Shown here one piece after another: positions 33,690 through 43,245 of a stretch of DNA of 64,000 bases (positions are counted from its first letter, which is position 1; every line of letters begins with the position of its first letter). The notes beneath the pieces were generated by a model that saw only the letters and a list, made by a program, of their open reading frames with translations, made no database searches and was not told where the DNA came from. The stretch spans positions 25,416,776 to 25,480,775 of the forward strand of contig NC_081555.1 in NCBI RefSeq assembly GCF_963082655.1. Direction: 5' to 3'. The DNA comes from Stomoxys calcitrans (Eukaryota; Arthropoda; Insecta; Diptera; Muscidae). The position numbers were made by a program, and so were the translations under genes.

Positions 33690-34580
33690 AAATCAATGAA
33701 ATAAACACAAGTTCAACTTGATTTAAGGGGGTTAGAAATGAACCCCCACAAAGAAGGCGCTTTTTATCTCATATCAACTCACTCACTTGGTGCACAATAA
33801 CATACCATTGTCATAATGGCAGCAGAACAACAACTAAATGTAGCATTTTCAATGAAGACTACAAAAGAATAAAAAGAATCACCACTATTCGATTATGGAA
33901 ATGACAAAAACAATAACACTACAACAGCGGGAGCTCAAGCAGAGGACAACGCTAACTGGTGTTACACAAAACGCGATGGCATTTTGAAAGTACCAAAAAG
34001 AAGTGAGTTAATTGAAAAGATCAAGATCCCAACAGAAAGTCAATTGGTTGATATATAAATACTAGGTGGTATGTATCTAGGTACATTTGCATACCGTGTA
34101 ACACCCCTCAAGCAAAAAAGCGTGCTTTGCCATGAGACAAAAAGTGTTGCCGGACATTACTGTACAGTTCTTTAATTGAAGGGACCCCCTCATTCCTAAA
34201 GAAATCCTACGCCAAGTAATTATTAGTGAACTACCAGCTCAAATGAGTAGAATTCAATGTTATGGAATTTGCGGCAGAGTAAGAAAGCATTTAGCCTCTT
34301 TTGCTATTTATTTGAATTAAACAGCTGGTTTTCATAAAACAGATGTTCAACGTGGAAATTTGCAAGCTCTCAATTATTAAACTCTCATAATATTGCTCGC
34401 TCTCACGCACTCCCCTACTCTCTTCTGCTGGCAAATAAAGTACGCGAACGACTTTCAGTAACAATTTGTGGAAATTTGCAAAAAATTTCGAGTTCGAGAA
34501 AACATATTGTAAACAGGTTGTTCCCCATATACGACATAGGTGTAGAGATTACTGCTATCGAGAATACACGATGTTTTGTT
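33690..34580. other. non-coding sequence, no recognised gene
   Basis: A-rich intron sequence between the candidate promoter and the R1-type LINE. No gene is recognised, and no open frame of note follows the candidate promoter. Confidence 0.4.
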
Positions 34581-34589
34581 CCTTTCACA

Positions 34590-36491
34590 GTGAACTAAAT
34601 GTGGCTACTTAAAAATAAGAAAGCACCAGGTCTTGTTGGGATATTAACAGTGGTGCCGAAACAAATAGGCGGACCTCTATGCATGTTTGAAACCCCCGGT
34701 AAACTACTCGTGAGACTCATAACGCTTAGAGTGGAAGAAGCTATAAACACGGGAGAAGGGTTATCTGCAAAGCAGCAGGACTTCCGCCCAAGAAAATCAA
34801 CTATCGGCGCACTAAAAAATGTTTTGCACGAGGTTCTACGTGCACGAGAAAAAAAACAAAACATCAATGAAACTTTTGGCTACCCTGGATGTAAAGAACG
34901 ATTTTATCCGTCTTAGGTGGAAAGACGCCCTACAAAGAAAGTTTAAAATACCAGTGTACCTTTTAGGAGTAATCTAAAGCTACCTTAGAGATAGAAGTTT
35001 GGTCTGCGTAACGAGTTTTGGAACAAAAAGATATTACAGATAACGTCAGGAGCAGCTCATGGGTCCATCCTGGACCCGGATTTGTGGAACATCAGCAACG
35101 ATGACATCCTAAGGATGAAGTTGCTTGACGAAACCTTTCTCGTAGGCTAAGCAGGCGATATTGCGGCAGTCATACCGGCGGGAAACACGGATCAATGATC
35201 AATAATGATCCGCTCAAGGAACTGGCAACACGAATGCAGGCTAGAGTTGGCCACACACAAGATTGACCTAGTTCCGCTAACAACACGTCGAATTCCTCTG
35301 GAAATAGACGATTCGAGGACGTAGTCATCACGACAAGGAAAGCGTTAAATTACCTTGGAAATCTGCTCAAAATGCGATTGGAATCACGGCCCAACTGAGC
35401 AGACTTATAGCGACCATAGGAGAGCCGCTACCCAAAAAGAGGTAACTTTTAATGGAAGCTTGTAAAGCATCCTCGAATACGGGTGCGACATCTGGACAAA
35501 TAGCTTTCATTTCAGGCACAGACAGGACTGACAGACGTGACGATTTTACGTCATTTGACGATTAACCTCATTTTGACGAATAAGTTACGTGAAAAAATCG
35601 AAATTTCAATCAAATTTCTTTAGCATACCATTTTGTAAGTTTGCCTTTAGTCAACATTTCATTGAAATTTTGTACTTAGAGAAATTTTTGAAAACATTTT
35701 TGAAAGATTTCATTGTATATTTGTGTTTAAGGAAATTTTAAAATTTTGACTCTACATTTCATTGATAGTTAGTGTTTAATGATCATTTTTTTTTTTTTTT
35801 TTGATTTTATTTAAAGTAATAGTAACCCAAATCGTGCAGTCCTCATTATTTAAGCGTCCAGTCGTGTGACAATTTTATGACGATTTAAGAAAAAAATTTA
35901 CTATTTTGACGATTTTTTACAAGAAAGACCTGGCAGCACAGATCACAACAGCTTATAATTGTTCTGCAAACCTCTGCACTAAGATCGGCATCGGCATATC
36001 GGACCGTTTCAGCTGCTGCGGTGCAGATTATATGACGAATTACACCGCTAGACCTGCAAACCGAGGAGCGCTCTACATTTTTCAAGGGAAGAGTGAACAA
36101 CACTAAACCTACTCAAGACTACAGAAATGAAATAAGAGAAAAGACTACAAGAAAGTGGCGGATACGGAGGGAGAACGAAACATACGGGAGATGGAGCGCG
36201 AAACTAGTCCCAGATAACAATAACTTTTTATATAGGCAGCATGGGGATGTAAACTATAAGATAACGCGAATGCTGTCCGGACACGGATATTTTAGGAAAA
36301 TGGGAAAGTGCAGTACTCCTTTTTGCCACTACGAAGATGAAGAACACCTGGTTGATGCTGAACATACTTTCTTTCAAGTCAAACGAGGGGAGGAACCACA
36401 GGTGTCCCTTGAAAGACAGATAGGGTCAATAACTCCAGAATATGTTGTAGACAAAATGATCGGAAGCAGGATCGCAGTAGTAAAATACTAA
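34590..36491 (+). pseudogene. R1-clade LINE ORF2 relic (RT to C-terminal domain)
   Basis: Frames broken several times still read as an R1-type non-LTR retrotransposon. 34599-34915: LLKNKKAPGLVGI (RT block 1), then GLSAKQQDFRPRKSTIGALKN, a classic R1 block. 34890-35120: LDVKNDFIRLRWKDAL, FKIPVYLLGVI, YLRDRSLV, then GPSWTRICG in place of the usual GxILGPDLWN. Near 35150 the YADD block is degraded to an AGDIAAV-like remnant after a stop. 35380-35450: SRLIATIGEPLPK. An unrelated AT-rich stretch follows (35510-35930). 36093-36491: an intact 132-codon frame with GRWSAKLVPD, KITRMLSGHGYFRKMGKCST, a CysHis region and EEHLVDAEHTFF, the R1 C-terminal domain. Endonuclease and ORF1 are missing. Non-functional. 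Confidence 0.85.
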
Positions 36492-36735
36492 GACGACGTC
36501 CCGGCACGGGATAACTGTGAGCACCACACAGGCTGGAACATTGAGGTGCGATCTGTGTGGAGTTCATTGCTGTCGCGAGAAGCTTAGCTGCGAGCTACCG
36601 GGCGCGTAAATAGGTTGTGGATAGTGGAATGCTACATACAGGGTACCTTCAACGGCAGTCGCGGACAATGAGCGGTATCGAGCCGAGAGTCTCAGTGAGA
36701 GACCGGGCGGTACCTGCTGTTACACAAATACAAAG
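36480..36735 (+). mobile_element. 3' UTR of the R1-type LINE
   Basis: It follows the C-terminal frame directly. It has GTCCCGGCACGGGATAACTG, GAGCACCACACAGGCTGGAAC, GCGAGCTACCGGGCGCG, GGTTGTGGATAGTGGAATGC, GCGGACAATGAGCGGTATCG and GTCTCAGTGAGAGACCGGGC. This links the solo tails elsewhere in the window to the R1-type family. Confidence 0.75.
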
Positions 36736-36856
36736 TCCCTAAAATACACATTTTGGGCAAAGATCATGTCAAAATCGAAGTTTTTAAGTAAATTTGCTGC
36801 AAAGGCTACAAATATTGCAAACAAAAAAAAACCCCATGTATTTAGAAGACATAAGA

Positions 36857-37500
36857 ACTAAAAACTTGGTACATTCGGCCGGGCCGAATCTTGGCCACCC
36901 ACCCATGGATTCCGCTAAAAATGTACCCTTATTAAATGAGTTTGTATTTGAATTATTTTGTAGCAATCAAATCGAAAATTGATTTCGGTACTTAAGGGGT
37001 CTATATCACCACATTGACCGATTCGGATAAAACTTGGGACTGATGTTGTAAGTCATAAGATAGGTTTTAGGGTCAAATTTCAACCAAATCAGGTGAAATT
37101 TTGGGCTTCTAGGGAATCAAGAACTCAAACCCGGGAATCGGTTTATATGGAGGCCATATCTGTTTATAAACCGATTCGGATCATACTTGGCATGGATGTT
37201 GGAAGTCATAACACAAATCTTTTGTTACAAAATTTAGGCTTATAGGGTCTCAAGAAATCAAATCCGGGTTCGGTTTATATGGGGGCTATATTAGTTTATA
37301 GACCGATTCATGCCAAGTAGGATCCTATACTTGGCATGAATGTCGGAAGCCATAACACAAGTCTTTGTTTAAAAGTTCAGCCAAATCGGATGAAAATTGA
37401 GGATCCTAGGGGCTCAACAAGTCAAATCGGTGGATCGGTTTATATGGGGCTTTATCCAAATCTAAATCGATATGACCCATTTACAATCCCCAACGATCCA
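36857..37500 (-). mobile_element. DINE-like element, copy I, truncated
   Basis: Starts AAAAACTTGGTACATTCGGCCGGGCCGAATCTTGG, CACCCACCCATGGATTCCGC. Units contain AATCGGTTTATATGGAGGCC, GACCGATTCA and GGCTCAACAAGTCAAATCGG. It ends at about 37500 against the 29-bp AT-rich repeat, without the second terminus. Confidence 0.7.
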
Positions 37501-37600
37501 CAAATTTAATTTCTATAGAAAATTTTGCCAAAATTTAATTTCTATAGAAAATTTTGCCAAAATTTTATTTCTATAGAAAATTTTGTCAAATTCCTTAAAA
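37501..37600. repeat. 29-bp AT-rich tandem repeat
   Basis: Three to four units of AAAATTTTATTTCTATAG followed by AAAATTTTGCC, period about 29 bp. The same unit builds the larger array at 42120-43245 and 45165-46720. Confidence 0.8.
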
Positions 37601-39200
37601 AATTATGGCATTTTATTTATATTACTATAAAAAATTTTGGGAAAATTTCATTTCCTTTAGAGAGTTTTGTATACAAGTGCTCCAATGCTAATTAAGATAA
37701 CTTTTTTGCCATAAATTACGAGAAATTGAATCATTCAAAATAATTTCACCCATAAAAACTCGCAGTGTGCTTAGTGGTATTAGGCAGCCAGTGGCGGTGT
37801 AATCTATAAAAATAAATTGCACGCAAGTCTGTCGTTCATTTCGCTCTTTTCTTTTTTCTTCAGGTTTTTTTGTTTTTCATAAATGCACGAAACGTAATCA
37901 TGCAACGTCAATGAAATAGAAAAACTTAAGAAAAATTGAAATCAAACGTAATGAAACGACAATAACAAAAACAATTTGAATTGCTATGTCTGTCAGTCAG
38001 CGTTTTGGGTTGTTTGAATGGCGGCACAGTGGGCGTTATGTTCTATTGTTTGAATAAATAAATTATTCTAATATCATCCAAAATACCAACATATGTGAAA
38101 CCATTCGACGTTGCATTTTTGTCGTATGTATGTTTGAACAACAGTTACGTGTGACTAATTGGGGACACCAGGTTAGGTTTGGTTCAAAAGAGTTTACAAA
38201 CAAGTTGAAACGTACTAATCTCCTCCCTACTATCGCTTAGTTTTGCAAACAGTCTGGATCCCCCAATTGCCGTTCAACTTCTTACGACATCTTTTACCCA
38301 TCTCCATTGTGGACTGCCACTCATAATCTCCCCATTTAAGTCATAAGCTATCCGTAAGCAGGTTTTCAAATGTACTAGATATATATTAGTTAAACCTTTC
38401 CACCTGCACAGTACAGTTACTTTCTGGATCTAAATCTCTAATGTAAACGGTTCCATTCTTTCACGTAGCTTCTACCCATTTTTGTAACAACATTTTCCAG
38501 ATTCTGTTTGATCCAAACCCAATCCAATCCTCTCCTGTTTCCTCGTACCGACATTTTCCAGATGCTGTTTGTGCTAAGCTCACTCCGATCCTCTCCTGTT
38601 TCCTTGGCATCAATGTTTCACATTGCAATTCCCACCTATTCCCTTATCGTAATTAATGCCGTACTACCATATTCTATACGTCTTCTTATCCTATAAAGTC
38701 TTATAGAAGTGAGTGCTGTCTCATATCTGTGAAGAGTTTTTATATTACACTACCTCTCTCAATCTGAGACGATCCCTCTCTTACTCGCGCTTTCTCTCTC
38801 TCTCTCTCAGAAATAATCAATTTTTTTCTTCCAATGTGCAAAGCCAACAACAGAATTCATACATTAGCTACATACAAGGGTCAATCCATCTGGGTGGTCA
38901 TTTGATATTGGCAATCCCCCGTCTGCTTACACATTACATTGGATGATTGGAAAGTGGCGAGGGATACAGGCTAACAATAATTTAATAGGAAAATAACGCA
39001 TGGCATGTCATGTTTTGTTGTAATAAAATGTTTATAGGGTAAGTAGTTGAAGTTAAAATATTTGCGACATTGCCCTGCCACAATTATTATGATATTATTT
39101 TTTATTTTCGTTTATTTGTTACATGATGGTCAGTGGTTCATGTGAGAAAAAATATGGCAGGGATGATTTAGCAATCCAACTAACGGACGGTGTGGCTAAT
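37601..39200. other. non-coding sequence with a short local duplication and CT repeat
   Basis: At 38491 and 38552 the phrase CATTTTCCAGATNCTGTTTG starts two adjacent copies of about 61 bp that both contain ATCCTCTCCTGTTTCCT. A (CT)n run lies at about 38792-38809. No gene is recognised. Confidence 0.45.
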
Positions 39201-39234
39201 TTTATTTAAAAGTGTTTTCCCACCAACATCAACT

Positions 39235-39780
39235 ACAGTTAATTTTCGTCCGTCCCTCCACCGAGACGAGCCCAATGATCGGAGATTCCCCTGCAATGGA
39301 AAAGGAAAGCCAGAGATCACCACACATACCAGCCACTATGAGACGCTTTTCGTCTATGGTTAGAAGACTTCTCAAACATATTAGGTGTGAAGGCTTTAAG
39401 GGCCGTACATTGGTATGTTGTACTTATATCGTGTTTATCGCGAAAACGCGCCTCTATGATATACTCAACAACCCTGTCCGTTAGATGTTCCTTTCCCAAT
39501 GCATGTGTTTGTGTTATGGCAGAAATCTTGTCTACACAATTACGCTACTCCCATGGCATGCACATGACTCTGTGCGCCTTTTAGACGATGTATTGATGGC
39601 TTCCAACGCTAGATAACGGCGAGGGCTCACGCTGATGCTTCATGTGCCCATGTTTGAAATCCGGCCGGGCTCCACCGAATTTTTCATTTCAAATTTCCTT
39701 GCCTATTAATGTGAACATCATCCCAATCCCACAACTCCCGTCCGTCTCTCCTCCGAGACGAGCCCATTGTTCGTTTTTAA
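39235..39780 (+). repeat. dispersed repeat with decayed tRNA-like end, copy 1
   Basis: Aligns over its length with 45560-46060: GGAAAAGGAAAGCCAGAGATC, CACACATACCAGCCACTATGAGACG, TTGGTATGTTGTACTTATATCG, TTTCCCAATGCATGTGTTTG, GTATTGATGGCTTCCAACGC. Near 39650 it has a degraded B box (GTTTGAAATCC) and CGGCCGGGCTCCACCGAATTTTTC. The block CGTCCGTCCCTCCACCGAGACGAGCCCA at the start (about 39247) recurs in variant form at about 39738-39768, so the unit may once have been tandem. No protein is encoded. Confidence 0.7.
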
Positions 39781-39789
39781 GGTGTCGTA

Positions 39790-40075
39790 TTTACTAAGGT
39801 ATACACTAGAATAATCGTTATTCGATTAATCGATAATTTGTGAACTTTCGAATAATCGAACAATTGGAAATGAAATATTATCAATTAAGCAAATAATCGA
39901 AATTGGAATTAATCCCCTGGGGTGATTAATTCCACCTCGCGGAGGAGGTCTGGACTCAGCCACAACGAAGATTTTATGGATAATCACCAGATATGGAGTC
40001 CACCTCAAGGTAAGGGGAAAACAGTTCCGAGGTGAAATAAATCGCCTAGGGTGACACAGAGTGGAATTTTAGCCG
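39790..40075. other. non-coding sequence with ATCGATTA motifs
   Basis: AATCGTTATTCGATTAATCG at 39813-39832 is followed by further AATAATCGAA motifs and then CCTGGGGTGATTAATTCCACC. No gene is recognised. Confidence 0.4.
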
Positions 40076-40079
40076 GTAC

Positions 40080-40490
40080 AATGGAGTCCGAAATTAGGTG
40101 AGAGACTTGTATTGTAGCCACATTTTCATGTGGAGGTGGCTATCCTCGTAAAGCTCCTGTAGGTTAGAAAGCTCGTTCCAGTCCAAAGGCGCCAATAACC
40201 CGCGTTGTCATATCGAGCATCATAGGCACTCAGTATTTGTGCAAGAGCCGGTGTCGCCCGGCCTCTCACTCTCCGCTCGATACCGCTGATTGTCTGCGAC
40301 TACCATTGCAGCTACGTCGTATGGAGCATTCCACTATCCGCAACCTATGTAGCTCGCAGCTAAGCTTCTCTTTGGCAGCAATGAACACCACAAATATCGG
40401 ACCTTAATGTTTCAGACTGTGTGGTGCTTATAGCTATGCGGTGACGGGACTAACTCGTCACTTGCGCAAGTCATTTTTCTGTCCTGAAAC
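40080..40490 (-). mobile_element. solo 3' tail of the R1-type LINE family, reverse
   Basis: On the minus strand it has CCGTCACCGCATAGC, GCTTAGCTGCGAGCTAC, AGGTTGCGGATAGTGGAATGC, AATCAGCGGTATCGAGCGGAG, GAGAGGCCGGGCGACACCGG and ends near ATGTGGCTACAATAC, in the same order as 36480-36735 and 32750-33135. It lies about 0.8 kb downstream of the shaggy exon, inside the intron. Confidence 0.75.
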
Positions 40491-41311
40491 TTAAAACTAA
40501 TTATTTCAACTGGGGATCTGCACAAGTGTGTGTGTGTGTGAAGATAACTTCTGTATATAACTAGCAGAAACTATCAGAGACACAAACCGCTTTCTACAAT
40601 GGCCTAGAACTCTTTTAACTTCTCAAAAAAACTCAGATACTACGATTGCTACTATCGCGCTCTCTATCTCTGTTTATTACAGTCTGAATTCATCTTCATA
40701 CACAGTCTGCACGTTCTTGCTCTTTACCTTACTTTATCTAACTATAGTATCACAAAGTACCAAAACTGGTCTCAACTTTATTTATGGTCTATCCCCGTTC
40801 ATGCCAAATATATCATTAAAATTTTTCTGGTAAATCTACCAGAGTTGACACGTTATTCGAAATATCCTATAAAAATTAGGCCTCTTATCATAGGCCTTTT
40901 ATCTGCTTTCACTATGACATGCGGTGGCCGTATTGTTGAGCTAAAAATAATAAAATAAGGAGATTCCCCTACTTTTCAGAAGGAAATATTGGTGGGAAAT
41001 ACGAATATGACGTTTGTTAAAACATTGAATATATATCTCTTTTGAAGAATCTTGTAAAGGCAAATATTTCCTTCCCACGTATCTTGTTATTCAATCAATT
41101 CTTATATTAATGACATAAACCCACAATCCTTGGAAATGATGTATGTATGTGGGTTAAACAGTTTTGCAATGACAACAATAAGAACCTGGACAAACAAACC
41201 CAACAAAAGGTTAAACTCAAAAAAAAAAAAAAAACAACAACAAAAGGCAAATGTCTTGAGATATAATAGAGTCATGCAGAGAAAGAGAAATAAAGGAACT
41301 TTTCAACTTAC
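40491..41311. other. intron sequence next to the shaggy donor
   Basis: A (GT)n run lies at about 40530-40540 and an A-rich AACAACAAC stretch at 41219-41245. No gene is recognised. The 69-residue plus-strand frame is antisense to the exon and intron junction and is a shadow. Confidence 0.5.
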
Positions 41312-41396
41312 TGCTTGTTTTGACGCCTCCCAATACTAGATTTGGTGACTGCTTATTGCCCTCGGCAAATGAGGTTGTCCTTGGACGCCCACTCAT
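41312..41396 (-). CDS. sgg: shaggy / GSK-3 beta kinase, first coding exon
   Basis: The minus strand from the ATG at 41396 encodes 28 residues: [16 protein letters not shown], then [12 protein letters not shown]. One further base then precedes the donor GTAAGTTG. This is the N-terminus of Drosophila Shaggy ([16 protein letters not shown]..., [10 protein letters not shown]) with three visible substitutions. It also shares [12 protein letters not shown] with vertebrate GSK-3 beta. The exon ends after the first base of a codon, and AGC would give the Ser that follows in Shaggy. Shaggy is a cytoplasmic Ser/Thr kinase that antagonises Wnt/Wingless signalling and acts in insulin and Hedgehog signalling, glycogen control and the clock. 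Ser9 in the RPRTTS motif is the known inhibitory phosphorylation site. No in-frame upstream ATG occurs before a stop near 41489, so this is the start. The kinase domain exons must lie beyond position 1. Confidence 0.96.
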
Positions 41397-42040
41397 ATCG
41401 TCGTCCGCGTCGTCGACTCCTAAAGCAGTGGTGTCCTTCGGGCGTTTGTCACTGCTGCTGCTTGATGCCTGCGTGTTGGCGGTTTTTTACTAACAACACC
41501 CAGGGGAAAAAATATATTACAAATGGGGGGTTGTTGTTGTTGGCTGCTGTCGCCGCAAATGTTGATGCTTTCGAGTGTTTACTAAACTTCTTATGCTGTT
41601 ATAATGATGACAAAATGGTGATGATCAAGTTACTAATAACAGGTAGCCTTAATTATTAACTGGTGTTTTTAGTTTGCCGTGTTGTTGCACTCTATTAACT
41701 GTGCTGCTGCTGCTCTGCTGAGTATTTTGTTCAAACGAATTTATCGTTCGACAATCTCTACAATACTGTTACAACGAAGTATGGTAACGTTGTTTAGCGT
41801 ATTACGTTTCTCTCTAACAATTTTGCGTTACTTTGTAAAAAAAAACCTTGTAATTTAAAAAAATTACTTGGGTATCAAATGCGTTTGTTTTGTCTTAAGT
41901 TGTGGTTGGAATAGAGTTTGATTACTGCTGTTGTTGTTTGTTTTATTTACCGCCTCTGTACGTTTGCTGATATTGTTGTTATCATAAATTCAATTTCGTT
42001 GGAATTATAAAATGACGTAAAGCGGGAAACGTAAAAGCTG
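41397..42040 (-). promoter_or_regulatory. sgg: shaggy 5' UTR and probable promoter region
   Basis: Upstream of the ATG the minus strand is rich in CAG, CAA and CGAC repeats (AGCAGCAGCAGTGAC, AACAACAACAACCCC, GCAGCAGCAGCACAG), typical of long fly 5' leaders. A possible acceptor, CCCCTGGGTGTTGTTAG, ends at 41490 on the minus strand; if used, the leader is split. Further up, TGACGTAA (42013-42020) is a CRE/ATF-like site, and next to it the minus strand has TTTCCCGC, an E2F-type motif. No TATA box is clear. The transcription start is not determined. Confidence 0.55.
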
Positions 42041-42119
42041 TAACATGTCAAAGAAAGGAAAGAAAGATATTTTAAACAAGAGAATGAATAGATATAAGCT
42101 TGTTTGTTTAATTCGTATA

Positions 42120-43245
42120 TTTAAAGAAGACTGAATAGAAGAAATTATTATAGAATTTTTTCAAAACTTTACTTTTATAGCAAATGTTGTCAAAAATATT
42201 TTACGCTATGGAATTTTGTTAAAATATTATTTCAATAGAAAATTTAATCAATTTTTTGTTTTTTAAGAGCATTTTTGCAAAATTTTATTTCTTAAAAAAT
42301 TTCGTTTTATAGAAAGTTTTGTCAAAATTGTATATACATATATAGAAAACTTTTTCAAATTCCAAAAAAATTTTAAATATTTTCCAAAAAAAAAAAATAA
42401 AATAACATTTTCCAAAAAAAAAAAAAAAAAATATTATTTTCCAAAAAAAAAATTAAAAATATTATTTTCCAAAAAAAATTAAAAATAATATTTTCCAAAG
42501 AAAAAAATTAAAAATAATATTTTCCAAAAAAAAAAAAAAAAATAAAACTATTTTCCAAAAAAAAAAATAAAACTATTTTCCAAAAAAAATTAAAAATATT
42601 TTCCAAAAAAAAAATTTTTTTTTTGAAAATATTATTTTTCTTTGATTTTTTTTCACGGTATTATTTTTTAAATTTTCAATAAAAAAAACAAAATTGTTTT
42701 GTTTTTAAAAATATTATTATTTCTTGGATTTTTTTAAGGTATTATTTTTTAAATTTTCAATTAAAAAAACTCTTTTTTTTGTTTTTTATTTCCAAAAAAA
42801 AAGAAACAAATTTTTAACAACAATAAAATTTAGATTATTGATTATTGTTGCCAAAAATTTGTTTTTTTTTTTAATTTTTTGAAAAGTATTATTTTTTAAA
42901 TTAAAATTAAAAAAATTTAAAAAAAAAATTAAAAAAATACTTTTTTTTGTTTTTTTTAAATATTTTTTTGCAAAATGGTTCATATAAAAATTTTGTCAAA
43001 TTTTTAGTTGTATAGAAATTTTTGTATACATTTTATTTCTATGCAAAATTTTGCCAAAATTATTTTTCCCCCGAAAATGTTGCCAACATTTTATTTCTAC
43101 AGAAATTTTGCCCAAAATTCATTTTCATAGAAACTCTTGTCAAAATTTTATTTCTATACAAAATTCTGTCAAAATTTTATTTCTACAGAAAACTTTTTCA
43201 AATTCCTATTTCTTATTTTATTTTTTGTTAAAATTTTATTTTTAT
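42120..43245. repeat. 29-bp AT-rich repeat array and poly(A/T)-rich tract, left part
   Basis: Degenerate units of AAAATTTTATTTCTATAG, AAAATTTTGTC at 42120-42350 and 42970-43245. Between them (42360-42960) lies a very A/T-rich tract built on TTTTCCAAAAAAAAAA and AATTAAAAATATT. The open frames here (YFYAKFC, FYFYRKL and similar) are translations of the repeat. The LOA LINE has inserted into or beside the array, which resumes at about 45165. Confidence 0.8.

Larger units (their letters stand above)
1..41311 (-). other. sgg: first intron of shaggy (donor present, acceptor outside window)
   Basis: The donor is the GT at 41311-41310 (minus-strand GTAAGT), directly after the first coding exon. The next shaggy exon encodes the start of the kinase domain. 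It should be obvious in translation, but nothing like it occurs at lower coordinates. The acceptor therefore most likely lies beyond position 1, making the intron longer than 41 kb. Alternative 5' exons of other shaggy isoforms could lie within it unseen. Most of the transposon insertions in this window sit inside this intron. Confidence 0.8.

Noticed and set aside
41342..41659. 105-codon plus-strand frame
   Set aside because: Antisense shadow of the shaggy exon and its CAG/CAA-rich leader.
42786..43231. Phe/Lys/Asn-rich small frames (KTKKSIFLIFF, FYFYRKLF)
   Set aside because: They translate A/T homopolymers and the 29-bp repeat. Only the part after 43246 is real LINE sequence.
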